From contig NZ_AUGP01000025.1 in the NCBI RefSeq assembly GCF_000422725.1, positions 62,001 to 126,000 on the forward strand: a stretch of 64,000 nt of DNA, read 5' to 3'. The position numbers and the translations under genes were made by a program. The notes beneath the pieces are model-generated. The model was given only the letters and a program-made list of their open reading frames with translations, searched no databases and was not told the origin of the DNA. Shown here piece after piece: positions 42,934 through 52,634 of the stretch (its first letter is position 1; each line of letters opens with the position of its first letter). The DNA is from Flavobacterium subsaxonicum WB 4.1-42 = DSM 21790 (GTDB taxonomy: Bacteria > Bacteroidota > Bacteroidia > Flavobacteriales > Flavobacteriaceae).

Positions 42934-42966
42934 AATGCCACAGTATGATAAACATACTGTGGCATT
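42934..42966 (-). terminator. Terminator of the 2360-aa T9SS protein gene
   Basis: Perfect 14-bp stem with arms AATGCCACAGTATG and CATACTGTGGCATT around ATAAA, T-rich on the minus-strand side. Confidence 0.92.
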
Positions 42967-42992
42967 AACAAAAATTAAAAATCTAAAAAAGC

Positions 42993-45900
42993 TTAATCAA
43001 AGATTACCTTTTTACTAACGGAAGCTCCGTTTTCTAAAGTAACCGTTACTATAATAACCTCTTGGGCTATGTGTATATCGGTAGTGCTAAAGTTTGTAGC
43101 ATTAATACCACCGTGGCTGTAAATTAGTCGGCCTGTAAGGTCAAAAATGTTAACATCTTTAATGTTGCCGCCTGCATCAATTTTTACCTGTTTGCTTTGT
43201 TTGTAAATAATTACATTGTTAGCTGCAAGTTCAGGGTTATTAACACCAAGGTTTTTCATGTATATAACATCAAACCTGTTGGCAAAAGTGCCGGCCTCTG
43301 TAGTAAAGTTATAAGCACCCGCTTTAATATCGTGTGTTATACCTGTAAGCTTGTCTACAAGATATATATCCTGGTCTGCGGCAAATACACCATCTACATG
43401 ATCTAATGTAAAGGTATACTGGCCCGGTGCAAGGGCTGTAAAGCCAAGAGCAACAACATCTGTAGCATTAAACTCTGGCCTTGCCTGTATGGCCAGGTTG
43501 GTTTGGCCTACAGTAGTATACAATTCGGCATTGCCCATATCTGTAAGCCTTTTACCATCATAAGCATAATCTATGCCCAGGGTTGCGCCCTCTATGTAAG
43601 CAACAGCTATTTGGCTAAAGGCATTTGTGCCGCTAAGGTTTAACCATAGGCGAGACATATCCTGGCCAGACTGCGCTCCTTTAAAGAAAGGCTGTCCAGC
43701 ACCCAGTGCCGGTCTTCTCATAGTGTTTCTAAATGCAAGTTGCGGGTTGCTAACACTTACATCGGCTTTTACAAAGAAGCCCTGGCCCGGAGATATTATC
43801 CAGTTAAGGTTACTGCCCTGGTAGTATACCGACTGGTTTTGTCCGCCAAACTGGTAATCAGGATCTTGTTCTTCTTCAGAGTCGCCATCCGGTGTTGCGC
43901 CGTTAGCCACTAAACCTGCAAGGGTTAGGGTGGCATAGCTTGATATTGCGTGGTCGTTTTTCTTTCTCCAGAAATACAAACCAGAATCATCGTCAAGTAC
44001 GCCATCGTTTTGCATAAAGAACTCGTAAACGCTTATTGGAGAAGGGTAAGGGTTACCTGTTGCAGTATACGCATCTCCTAAAACAGTAAGCGATTTGTTT
44101 ATTATACCATTATTTGGCACACCCGTAAATTTGCCTACAAAGGTATGTGTTGTAGTACCCTGGTAGTACGTTCCTGTAGGGCCACCGGTTATAGAGTTTG
44201 GCATACGTATTAAGTATCCGGTTGCCGGCTGGAAGGTTGTAGTAAGGTCTGGCACTACAAAGTATCCGTCATCATAAACACCATTATTTAGGCCTCCGTA
44301 AGTATAAAAACGCGAAGTACTTGTAAATGGCGAGAAGGTACCTAATTGCTGGCCGCTAACAGGAGACGACCATAAGGTGTAATCCAGCCTGTATAATGGG
44401 TTGCTGTTTCTTTTTACAGTAATGTTACCCGTGTTGTTAACATTGTTTATTTGTACAAGTGCCGCATTGTTTTCTACAGTAAAACTACCTGTGGTTACAA
44501 TAACTGCACCTGTAACAATGGCATTAAAGCCGGTAGGTACAACTACAACAGCGTTGCTGTTTACGTTTATCTGGCAGGCATACAAATCTGAAGTAAAGGT
44601 ATAGTTGCCGCTAAATATAGCAGTATAACCATCTGTTGGTACACCATTGCTCCAGCTTGTTCCATTCCATGTGGTAGTATTAACGGTAATTGTAACCGTG
44701 TTAGAATATACCGGGTCGCATGGGCCATTTTGTACAACAGCCCTAAAGTATCTTGTAGCTGTAATACCATTAAGCTGGCTGCTTGGCAGTGTAGCTGTTG
44801 TATTGGCTATAGTAGTTACGGTTGCAAAGTCTGGTGTCGCAGAACGCTCCCAACGTACAACGCTACCTGTGTAGCCTGTAAGTGTTAATGCGTTAGGTAA
44901 GGTATTAGAGCATATAGCCTGGTCTGATGAGGCAGTACCTCCAACCGCCGACGGATCTACAACCACCACCGCAGTATCTACAGACACGATACCGTTAGCA
45001 TCTCTTACCGTTAATGTATAAGTAGTGCTACCTACAACATTAGTTGGCGGAGTTGCTGTTGCACCCGTGCCCAGGCCGTTAGACCAAAAATAAGTATATG
45101 GAGCATCGCCGGCAGTAATATTGGCACTTAGCACAATAACACTGTTTTGGCAAACCTCGCCCTCGCCTGTAATTAAAGCAATAACGTTAGCAAGGGTTAT
45201 ACCTGTAAAGGCAGATAGCACGCCATCGCCTAATAAAGCGTTGGTAGCAGTTAGCGTATTGTTTGCTAATGGGCTAAATTTTAACCACGGATTAGTTTCT
45301 ACATTAAACGCTCCGCTAAGCTGTGCTGCACTAAGGGTAGCCTGGCCACCAACGGCATCGCCCGTAGAGTAGTTAGCCGTAATAGTAGCAACAGCATTAG
45401 CAATACCGGTTTGTGTAACATTCCAGTAGCGTGTAAGGTAGCTGCTTATGCTGTGGTTATCAGGGTGTACCGCATCTTTAACGTTAACCGCCACATAAGC
45501 ATTTGTAAAGCCCGATGCCGATGTAATGTTAACCGTAATAGGAGAGTACGTAGTGTTGCTTGTAGTTTCTCCTATAGGGAAGAAATATGAGCCTGTTGCT
45601 GTAAACGGAGCCCTTACAACACCCGCATCTTCGGCAACTATCATGCTTGTGGCAGAGAAAGTTCCTGCAATTGGCGTAACACCAAGTGTAAGGTTGTAAT
45701 TGTCTATGTCTAATAAACCCGACGTTAGTGTTAATGTACCACCAACTGTAGCACTATTAGTAAGTATAACCTGGCCTGTAGGTTTGTTAACCGTTAGGTT
45801 ATTAAACACAGGGGCAACAGTGCCGCCTATAAGCTGGTTATCTGTACCGGTTAACAATATACTTTTGCCTGCAAGGCTAACAGCATTGTTAAAGGTAATA

Positions 45901-48900
45901 TCTCCATTTACATTTAATGTAGTTGGGAAGATAGCACCTGTACCTGTAATGGTAATGTTATCGTAAGCCGATTGTGCACCGTTAGGCGTTACTATCGTTT
46001 GGTTGGTACCACTGTATATAACGGTGTTGTTTACTGCACCGGCAACAAAGCTGCCTGTTTTAGTAAATGTACCGGCAATATCCATAACATTATTGGCTAA
46101 CGCCCTAAGTGTAGTGCCGGTTGGTATAACAAGGTTGTTAAACGTTGTGCTGCCTGCAATGGTAGCATCGCCGTTAGTAGTAGCGTTAGATGTAAATGTT
46201 ACCGTACCATTAGCCGGGTTAAACGTACCATTGTTAATCCATGCGCCCGATGCTCCTGTTATATTAAACTGAGAGCCTGTTGGCGAATTTAATATACCAC
46301 CTGTTTCTATCGATAATTTACCTATGGTAACAAGTGGGTTAAGTATAGGGTCGTTAGGCGTAGTAGCTGCATCGGGTATAATTACCTGAGTATCGTCTGA
46401 CGGTACTGCGTTTGGCGACCAGTTGGCAGCCGTTGTCCATGACGAACTTACAGAGCCATTCCAAACTGCAACCGCAACCTGAGAGTTAGCCAGTGTAAGC
46501 AGTTTTTGCCCGAATGTAGAGGCAAAGAATGCAAGGTTAACATTACCAAGCTCTACAAAGTTTTGAGTAGCATCGTAGTTGGTACGACCCTGCTCTATAA
46601 CCTGTTGTGGCGAAACCTGTACAACCCAGTCTACCAGTTTGTTCTCGGTATTACCATTAAGTTCAGAGTCCAGGTAGTGGGCCGTAATAATAGCTTTTGT
46701 ACCTGTAGCTCCTGTCTGGATCAAATCATAAGTTCTTAATATACCATCGGTTTTGCCTGCCGGGGCAACGCCAAGCGTAGTTTTTAAGCTTAACGATGTT
46801 GGCAATGTACCAACCGGAGGTATAACAAGGTGTGTTTGCGGATGCCCGAAAGTATACTGCACGTTAGCTGCAATAGAGTTACGTGTAATAGTACCGCTAA
46901 CATCGCCCACACCGGTATTGGCCGATGTTGGTGCCATTGTAAGCGTAAAGGCACCGGTATCAAAACTACCTTTAGTAGCCGATACGTTTGCGTTAGGCAG
47001 GTTAAGGTCGCCATTAAGGGTAATGTTACCGGTAGCCGTAGCACCACCTGTGGTACTTACTGTTACTTTATTATAAGTACCGGCAACCAGAGTTTGTGCT
47101 GCCGTAGCTGCATTTAGGTTTATTGTACCTGTACCTCCCCATGTTTTGCCCGAAGCAAACGGAGTTAAGCTGGTGTTTTGTGTAGCTACAGTACCATTAT
47201 TTACTATAGTAGATAATGCACCATTTAATGTGGCAGTACCTAAGTTAAGTGTCTGGTCTGTATCTACAGTAAGTGTACCACCAACAATTACGTTATTGGC
47301 TATAGATGTAGTGTTGGCCGCTGTGGTGTTAATGCTTAAGTTATTAAGCATATTGGTAGTGCCAACTGTAGTCTGGTCGAAGCTAAGAGTTGGGCTGGCT
47401 GCGCCATTAATAACAAGGTTACTTGCTGCACTACCGCTAATACCGCCTGCAAAAGTGTTGGTAACCGTACCACCTAATGTTAGGGTATTGGCACCCACAA
47501 TTACTTTACCGTTTACAAAGTTGGTGTTGCCCAAAATGGTAGTATTGCCAGACAGGTTAGCATTACCTGCAAGGGTAAATGTTTCGGCAGTGCCGTTAAA
47601 CGATGCAAATGTAGTAGTAGGGTTAGCCACAATGCTAATATCATCAATAGCAATTTCATCATAAGCAGTGCCGGTTACCGCTGCGCCCGACCATCTTAAA
47701 TAAGCATAGCCGTTTGCTGCAACGTTTAATCCTGTAATGGTTACAACTTTGTTATATGCTTTCCAGCCCGGCATAACGTCTGCTGCTGCATCTGTAGTTT
47801 GGGTTAAAGACGTTACTGTGTTGTACGTAGTGTTATCTGAAGAGTAGCTAAAACTAAGGCTATTTGCGCCTGCCTCATCATTACGTACCCATACTTTATA
47901 GCCAACGCTTAAAGATGTTACAGGTGCACCCGTTTGGTTCTGGAACCTGAACGATATGTTACCAGGCGAAAACTCTGTTGAGCTAGGCTGGATGCCCAGT
48001 GCATAGTTACCATCGGCAACCATATAGCTATAAAGCCCGCCATCGGTTTCTCCACCGGTACTGGTACCGTTTTCGTAAGAGGCCGAATCTTCAGGGCTTG
48101 TTGCCCCAAAGGCCAGCGCACCATCGCTAAAGCCGCTAAATGCAAATGCGTTAGAGTTAAGTTCGCCCGGCTGAGGCGATGGACCAATACCACCACCGGC
48201 ATAAGTACCATTGTTAACACCTTCTACAGTAGTATCAAAATTAATTTTATATTCTGTGTTAGCGCCTGTTACCTGTAGGCCAACTGGGGCATTAAGGGTG
48301 GTTTTGTTTCCTGTTGCAGGGGTTGTAATTCTATAATTTTCTGTTCCGCCAGATCCGTTATAATCAAAAACCGAAACATAATAGGTAGTTGCCGGGCTAA
48401 GGCCTGTTAATGTTACAGAGTTGCCTGTGCCATTATACGCCACATAATTACCGGTTCCAACCTCAGATCCTGCTCCATAGGCAGCTACGGCTGTGTAGCT
48501 TACCCCATCTACCGGGGTGCCGGTTACTGCACTGCCGGCGCGCACTACCACAAGGTGGTTAGAGCCGTTGCCGTTGGTCCAGTTTACGGTGGTAGATATA
48601 GAGTTGGTATTAGTAAAGGTAAGGTTGGTATCGCTCGTGGTAGGCTCTGTACTTAAAACCGTAGCACTTACGGCCACCTGTTTTGTAGTAGCCCCTGTAG
48701 AGGTAAGCGTTATATTGCCACTGTATAAACCAGGAGGCGCCGTTGCTGCCACCCTTGCATAAATAGTGGTAGTAGCGGCGGTAACATTAACGCTCGACGA
48801 ATAAGCTCCTGCACCTCCGGCAACGGTAGATAACTCAAAGTTTGCCGGTGCTGTTACCACTATAGGTGCACTAAGGCTGGCTCCTGTAGAGGTAAAGTTT

Positions 48901-50075
48901 TGCTGTGCCGATGCTGTACCTGTAACTGTTGTATAAGGGTTTAATGCCGATACAGATGTAGTTATAGACGGTATGTTTGCCGCATCTATTGTAAACGTTA
49001 GGGCATTAGATATTGCTGCGCCTGTACCTACTGTAATAGATGCCGTGCCCGCTGCCGTAATTAAGTTAGCCGGTACTGCCGCCGTTATTTGCGTTGGCGA
49101 TACATATGTGGTTGTAAGGTTGGTGCCATTCCACTTAACAACAGAGCCCGCGGTAAGGTTGGTACCATTTACGGCAAGTGTAAAGGCGCCTGTACCGGCA
49201 ACCTTAGAGGCTGGTGCTAAAGAGGTTATTGCCGGAGTGGTAACGGCAACTTTTACATTATCAAAAAAAGCAGTCTGGGCTATACCTGTACCGGCATTCC
49301 AATAGGCGCCGATAAGCGGAAGTGATGTGCCTGTGGATGAGCTGTTTACTGCTGTTCCCTGAGATATCAATGTGCCCAGAGACGGATCAAGGAACGATAA
49401 TAGTGCTACAAGCAAATCGTCGTTCCTTACAAATAGCTGCCAGGTATTGGTAGAGGGGGTATAGGTTACCCTTACACTTAAAAAGTTACCTCCAAAATCT
49501 GACAATCCCGCCGTGTTAGACGAGATAATGTTGCTGTTGGTTCTTACACCTGCGGTATAACGAACCAGCCTAAGTGGGTCTACTGAGCCGGAGTTTCCTA
49601 ATACTACTGCATAACCGCTACCAGTGGTGGCAGTGGTGTTTGCCGTACCGGCTAAAATAAATGCTGCAGCATACCTGCCGCTGGATATTCCGGATGGGTT
49701 GGCACGTGGCTGGCGCATATTAAATGTCCAGGTTACAACGCCCGGGTTAGAGCTAAGCACACTATTATAAGGTGCTGCAGGGGCAGATGCATAAGCAAGT
49801 ACCCAACCGGAGTTGTTAAACAAACCGGTAGCGTCGTTAGACAGCTCCAGTATGTCGGCATTAATACGGGCACCAAAATCGGTACCACTGCGTATCATGC
49901 TCCATGTGCTGCTGTTACCAATGGGGCCATTGGTTGTTGTGTACAGAACTCCAGTGTTGGTGTTGAAGTCTGAACTAAAAGCCGTTGTTTGCGCCTGGGC
50001 GGAGGGCCAGGAAGCAAACAAAATGAGCATAAGGAGTGCGACCCTGGATGCCAAATTGCGTAATGTAGTAATCAT
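42993..50075 (-). CDS. Giant T9SS-secreted multidomain surface protein (large surface protein 3)
   Basis: 2360 residues, largest gene of the window. Signal peptide to AQAQ (about 29). Then a concanavalin/LamG-like domain (about 30-280), an IPT/TIG domain (SLAPASKVAGTGAFTLAVNG, PTQITAAVPANLITAAG), Ig-like and fibronectin-III-like blocks (LTGLSPATTYYVSVFDYNGS, about 480-590), a second carbohydrate-binding-like domain, and a long Asn/Thr/Gly-rich beta-helix-like filament (about 830-1550; repeats such as NLVINGAASPTLSF, FNNAVSLAGKSILLTG). It ends with the 500-residue module of its neighbours (YRLDYTLWSSPVSGQQLG, GNPYPSPISVYEFF, IISPGQGFFV) and a type A sorting domain ending SKKVIFD. Most likely an adhesin. 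Confidence 0.88.
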   Translation of the reverse strand: MITTLRNLASRVALLMLILFASWPSAQAQTTAFSSDFNTNTGVLYTTTNGPIGNSSTWSMIRSGTDFGARINADILELSNDATGLFNNSGWVLAYASAPAAPYNSVLSSNPGVVTWTFNMRQPRANPSGISSGRYAAAFILAGTANTTATTGSGYAVVLGNSGSVDPLRLVRYTAGVRTNSNIISSNTAGLSDFGGNFLSVRVTYTPSTNTWQLFVRNDDLLVALLSFLDPSLGTLISQGTAVNSSSTGTSLPLIGAYWNAGTGIAQTAFFDNVKVAVTTPAITSLAPASKVAGTGAFTLAVNGTNLTAGSVVKWNGTNLTTTYVSPTQITAAVPANLITAAGTASITVGTGAAISNALTFTIDAANIPSITTSVSALNPYTTVTGTASAQQNFTSTGASLSAPIVVTAPANFELSTVAGGAGAYSSSVNVTAATTTIYARVAATAPPGLYSGNITLTSTGATTKQVAVSATVLSTEPTTSDTNLTFTNTNSISTTVNWTNGNGSNHLVVVRAGSAVTGTPVDGVSYTAVAAYGAGSEVGTGNYVAYNGTGNSVTLTGLSPATTYYVSVFDYNGSGGTENYRITTPATGNKTTLNAPVGLQVTGANTEYKINFDTTVEGVNNGTYAGGGIGPSPQPGELNSNAFAFSGFSDGALAFGATSPEDSASYENGTSTGGETDGGLYSYMVADGNYALGIQPSSTEFSPGNISFRFQNQTGAPVTSLSVGYKVWVRNDEAGANSLSFSYSSDNTTYNTVTSLTQTTDAAADVMPGWKAYNKVVTITGLNVAANGYAYLRWSGAAVTGTAYDEIAIDDISIVANPTTTFASFNGTAETFTLAGNANLSGNTTILGNTNFVNGKVIVGANTLTLGGTVTNTFAGGISGSAASNLVINGAASPTLSFDQTTVGTTNMLNNLSINTTAANTTSIANNVIVGGTLTVDTDQTLNLGTATLNGALSTIVNNGTVATQNTSLTPFASGKTWGGTGTINLNAATAAQTLVAGTYNKVTVSTTGGATATGNITLNGDLNLPNANVSATKGSFDTGAFTLTMAPTSANTGVGDVSGTITRNSIAANVQYTFGHPQTHLVIPPVGTLPTSLSLKTTLGVAPAGKTDGILRTYDLIQTGATGTKAIITAHYLDSELNGNTENKLVDWVVQVSPQQVIEQGRTNYDATQNFVELGNVNLAFFASTFGQKLLTLANSQVAVAVWNGSVSSSWTTAANWSPNAVPSDDTQVIIPDAATTPNDPILNPLVTIGKLSIETGGILNSPTGSQFNITGASGAWINNGTFNPANGTVTFTSNATTNGDATIAGSTTFNNLVIPTGTTLRALANNVMDIAGTFTKTGSFVAGAVNNTVIYSGTNQTIVTPNGAQSAYDNITITGTGAIFPTTLNVNGDITFNNAVSLAGKSILLTGTDNQLIGGTVAPVFNNLTVNKPTGQVILTNSATVGGTLTLTSGLLDIDNYNLTLGVTPIAGTFSATSMIVAEDAGVVRAPFTATGSYFFPIGETTSNTTYSPITVNITSASGFTNAYVAVNVKDAVHPDNHSISSYLTRYWNVTQTGIANAVATITANYSTGDAVGGQATLSAAQLSGAFNVETNPWLKFSPLANNTLTATNALLGDGVLSAFTGITLANVIALITGEGEVCQNSVIVLSANITAGDAPYTYFWSNGLGTGATATPPTNVVGSTTYTLTVRDANGIVSVDTAVVVVDPSAVGGTASSDQAICSNTLPNALTLTGYTGSVVRWERSATPDFATVTTIANTTATLPSSQLNGITATRYFRAVVQNGPCDPVYSNTVTITVNTTTWNGTSWSNGVPTDGYTAIFSGNYTFTSDLYACQINVNSNAVVVVPTGFNAIVTGAVIVTTGSFTVENNAALVQINNVNNTGNITVKRNSNPLYRLDYTLWSSPVSGQQLGTFSPFTSTSRFYTYGGLNNGVYDDGYFVVPDLTTTFQPATGYLIRMPNSITGGPTGTYYQGTTTHTFVGKFTGVPNNGIINKSLTVLGDAYTATGNPYPSPISVYEFFMQNDGVLDDDSGLYFWRKKNDHAISSYATLTLAGLVANGATPDGDSEEEQDPDYQFGGQNQSVYYQGSNLNWIISPGQGFFVKADVSVSNPQLAFRNTMRRPALGAGQPFFKGAQSGQDMSRLWLNLSGTNAFSQIAVAYIEGATLGIDYAYDGKRLTDMGNAELYTTVGQTNLAIQARPEFNATDVVALGFTALAPGQYTFTLDHVDGVFAADQDIYLVDKLTGITHDIKAGAYNFTTEAGTFANRFDVIYMKNLGVNNPELAANNVIIYKQSKQVKIDAGGNIKDVNIFDLTGRLIYSHGGINATNFSTTDIHIAQEVIIVTVTLENGASVSKKVIFD

Positions 50076-50991
50076 AAGCTTCTTTTAGATTAGTAATTAA
50101 TATTTAAAAGTTGAATAATGGGTATTTTTGAATTTTGTAAACAAGAAACAAGAGGGGGCTGAATGGCTGTATTTTACTGATGTTTTTAGCTGCCTTTACC
50201 GACAGGTTTTTAGATTTTATAATTATTTAAAAAATAGATAATAGTTGCAATAAGGCTTTTTTTGTCACAATTAATTATATATTAATCATGTTTAAACCTC
50301 GTTTTCTGAATTAAATTCAAGAATGCTCAATTCTATAACAAAGTAAGCCTGAGGCAGGAAGCACAATTTTGGGAAAATAAAATATGTCGATATAACAATT
50401 TTATTTATCGATGAACGACACACTTTTAAGAAAAATGGAAAACCCTGACAATCATCAATTGTCAGGGTTTTCTGCGTAAAAACGTTAATGTATTTGACTA
50501 TTTCTTAGTATAAAGGTGCTTTATTGAGGATAATGCAATGCATGCATAGTAAAGTTAAAAAGTAACTTGTATTGTAGTAAAATACGTACGAAGACTGGAT
50601 GGTAAAATGCCCGGCCCCGGATATCCGGTTAACCTTTGGGTAAAATAATAGTTGTTGTTACATTTTAATCTGTTGGCCTCCCGCTTTGATAAACACCATT
50701 TTAGTACTGGCTTTTTGCTTAAGACTTAGCTTTTATTGCAAAATTTAAATAATTAAGATATGTTGTAACTTAATTTCATAGTAAAATGCTACTCCTTAGT
50801 ATTATCATATTTAAGTATCCTCAAAATCTTCCAAACCCCATCTCCAACAGGGGGTAAATTCAAATTCTCGGTCAAAGCTTGCAAATCCTAAATCAAAAAA
50901 TGCATTTGCCACTATTTAGGCGGGTAGCAGCAATGGTTTGATAGTTTTGTTAAAAAATTGGGTATTATCCCACAATTTTTGCTAACCGATT
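50076..50991. other. 916-nt intergenic region with orphan terminator
   Basis: The longest gene-free stretch. It holds a strong hairpin terminator (50438-50472) that ends no known gene, and a 23-codon frame (50411-50479) that runs straight through that hairpin and is judged accidental. The rest is AT-rich; a CCGGATATCCGG palindrome lies near 50618. An unrecognised small RNA upstream of the terminator is possible. Confidence 0.5.
50438..50472 (+). terminator. Orphan intrinsic terminator
   Basis: Perfect 15-bp stem (core CCCTGACAAT / ATTGTCAGGG) with a 5-nt loop, A-run before and T-run within the right arm. It is symmetric, so it can act in both directions. No coding gene ends within 350 nt on either side. 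Confidence 0.85.
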
Positions 50992-51384
50992 ATGAAAAAA
51001 AAGGGTTTTATACTACTCGTTGTATTATTGGTAATGGCCGGTGCAGCCGCATTTATGTATTATGGCTACCTGTACAAAGAGGCACGCAATGTTAGCAGCG
51101 AAGAGGCTGATTTTCAGATACCCGCCACCAAGCTGCTTGCCGATTATACGGCCAACCAGCAGCAGGCAGATTCGACCTATCTTAATAAAACCATAGAGAT
51201 AAAGGGTACGGTTACCCAAATAACCGATTCGGTTTTAACCGTAAACGGGCAGGTGTTTTGCGGTTTCGACATTAAACCCGGTAAGCACGCTATTAACAAG
51301 ACAGTTACCATAAAAGGCCGGTGTATTGGTTTTGATGAGCTTTTTGGCGAAGTAAAGCTGGACCAGTGTACCATAAAAGAATAA
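50992..51384 (+). CDS. tRNA_anti-like OB-fold membrane-anchored protein
   Basis: 130 residues. An N-terminal membrane anchor (residues about 4-26) is followed by an OB-fold-like domain of the tRNA_anti-like type: ATKLLADYTANQQQADSTYL, then LNKTIEIKGTVTQI, VFCGFDIKP and KGRCIGFDELFGEVKLDQC. The pattern K-G-x-V near the first strand and C-x-G near the end is typical. First gene of a six-gene operon; the next starts 10 nt after its stop. Role unknown; periplasmic domain expected. Confidence 0.75.
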   Translation: MKKKGFILLVVLLVMAGAAAFMYYGYLYKEARNVSSEEADFQIPATKLLADYTANQQQADSTYLNKTIEIKGTVTQITDSVLTVNGQVFCGFDIKPGKHAINKTVTIKGRCIGFDELFGEVKLDQCTIKE

Positions 51385-51394
51385 TTATTTAAGC

Positions 51395-52240
51395 ATGAAG
51401 AAGTTACTATTGGCTGCAAGCCTTTTATTTACCGTTTTTGCCCACGCACAGGAAGACGACCTGCTCTCACAGCTGGATTCTACCCAAGTGCAGGATACCT
51501 ATGCCACCGCCACCTTTAAGGGGCTGCAAATTGTAACCCTGCAAAGCACCAAGCTGCCCGCGGCCAAAGAGTTTTACTTCGTAGTATCGCACAGGTTTGG
51601 TACCGTTAAAAATGGTATAGACGAATTTTTTGGCCTTGATGCCGCCACTACAAAACTGGGTGGGGTTTATGGTATTACCAACTGGCTATCGGTTAGTGCA
51701 TCGCGCCACACCCTGCTAAAAATGTACGAAACCAGTTTAAAGTACAGGCTGGTACGCCAAAGCGAGAATTTTCCGGTAGATATTGTGGGCTATAATACCA
51801 TAGATATCAATAGTTTTTTAAAGAAGGACGATTATCCTAAAATAGAATTTGCCGACAGGCTTGCGTTTGTTAACCAGTTACTTATATCCAGAAAATTTTC
51901 TGATAAACTGTCGCTGGAGCTGGCACCCACGTTTATACATAAAAACCTGTACACCCCTGCTACAGAGAACGATGACCAGTTTGCTCTGGCTGCCGGCGGA
52001 AGGATGAAACTTACCAAGAGGCTATCGCTAAACCTGGAGTATGCCTATAATTTTGATAAGCCCGATTTTTATAACAATCCGCTATCGGTAGGGTTGGATG
52101 TAGAGACCGGCGGGCATATTTTCCAGCTCATTTTTACCAGCTCTCAGGCCATGACAGAAAGTGGTTATATAACCAATGCTGCGGGCGACTGGGGCGATGG
52201 CGATTTCTTTTTCGGGTTTAACTTATACAGGGTTTTTTAA
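51395..52240 (+). CDS. DUF5777-type outer-membrane beta-barrel protein
   Basis: 281 residues with a signal peptide ending AHAQ. The barrel strands include AKEFYFVVSHRFGTVKNGID, FFGLDAATTKLGGVYGITNW, LSVSASRHTLLKMYETSLKY and a C-terminal strand WGDGDFFFGFNLYRVF. The SHRFG...DEFFGLD...YG.T.WL block is the mark of the DUF5777 family, which in Bacteroidota is commonly found near c-type cytochrome and YceI genes, as here. Second gene of the operon. Confidence 0.8.
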   Translation: MKKLLLAASLLFTVFAHAQEDDLLSQLDSTQVQDTYATATFKGLQIVTLQSTKLPAAKEFYFVVSHRFGTVKNGIDEFFGLDAATTKLGGVYGITNWLSVSASRHTLLKMYETSLKYRLVRQSENFPVDIVGYNTIDINSFLKKDDYPKIEFADRLAFVNQLLISRKFSDKLSLELAPTFIHKNLYTPATENDDQFALAAGGRMKLTKRLSLNLEYAYNFDKPDFYNNPLSVGLDVETGGHIFQLIFTSSQAMTESGYITNAAGDWGDGDFFFGFNLYRVF

Positions 52241-52250
52241 AATGCTAATA

Positions 52251-52622
52251 ATGAAAAAATACATATTTATACCACTGGCTGCCTTAGCGTTATACAGTTG
52301 CGACAGCCAAACTTACCAGGATATTGAGGCCGATGTTATACCGCCCCCAACCGATACTATTGTAGTAACAACTTATACCGCCAATGTAAAGGCTATTATA
52401 GATAACAATTGCGTGGTTTGCCATTCAGATGGGGGCATTGCCGCCTTTAGAGACCTTACCACTTATGCCAATGTGGTAGATGCCGTGCAGAACGCAGGCC
52501 TGCTGGACAGGATTCAGCTGCAAAATGGCGAGCCGGGAATTATGCCAAGTACCGGCAGGATGCCGCAGGGCAATATCGACATTGTACTAAAATGGAATAC
52601 CGACGGGCTTACCGAACAATAA
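52251..52622 (+). CDS. Lipoprotein with one CxxCH haem-binding motif
   Basis: 123 residues from the ATG at 52251 (an ATG three codons upstream at 52242 is also possible; the longer frame overlaps the previous gene). The lipobox LYSC has Cys17; a spacer rich in Pro and Thr follows, then NNCVVCHSDGG with C54, C57 and H58, the covalent haem c attachment motif, and a later Met (MPSTGRMPQG) that could be the axial ligand. A small c-type cytochrome anchored in the membrane is the best reading. Third gene of the operon. Confidence 0.75.
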   Translation: MKKYIFIPLAALALYSCDSQTYQDIEADVIPPPTDTIVVTTYTANVKAIIDNNCVVCHSDGGIAAFRDLTTYANVVDAVQNAGLLDRIQLQNGEPGIMPSTGRMPQGNIDIVLKWNTDGLTEQ

Positions 52623-52634
52623 AACAATATAGCT

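Larger units (their letters stand above)
42333..42992. other. 660-nt AT-rich intergenic region
   Basis: Upstream region of the 1329-aa gene with its -7 element (42365-42372), a T-rich tandem repeat (42859-42892) and the terminator of the 2360-aa gene (42934-42966). No open frame or RNA gene is recognised; the length could hide a regulatory leader. Confidence 0.5.

Noticed and set aside
45700..47664. Several open frames of 80-170 codons on the plus strand, rich in Val, Thr and Leu
   Set aside because: Antisense shadows of the Asn/Thr/Gly-rich 2360-residue gene. No signal peptide, domain or promoter supports them.
50411..50479. 23-codon frame MNDTLLRKMENP... through the orphan terminator
   Set aside because: It consists largely of the hairpin itself; there is no promoter or conservation evidence.
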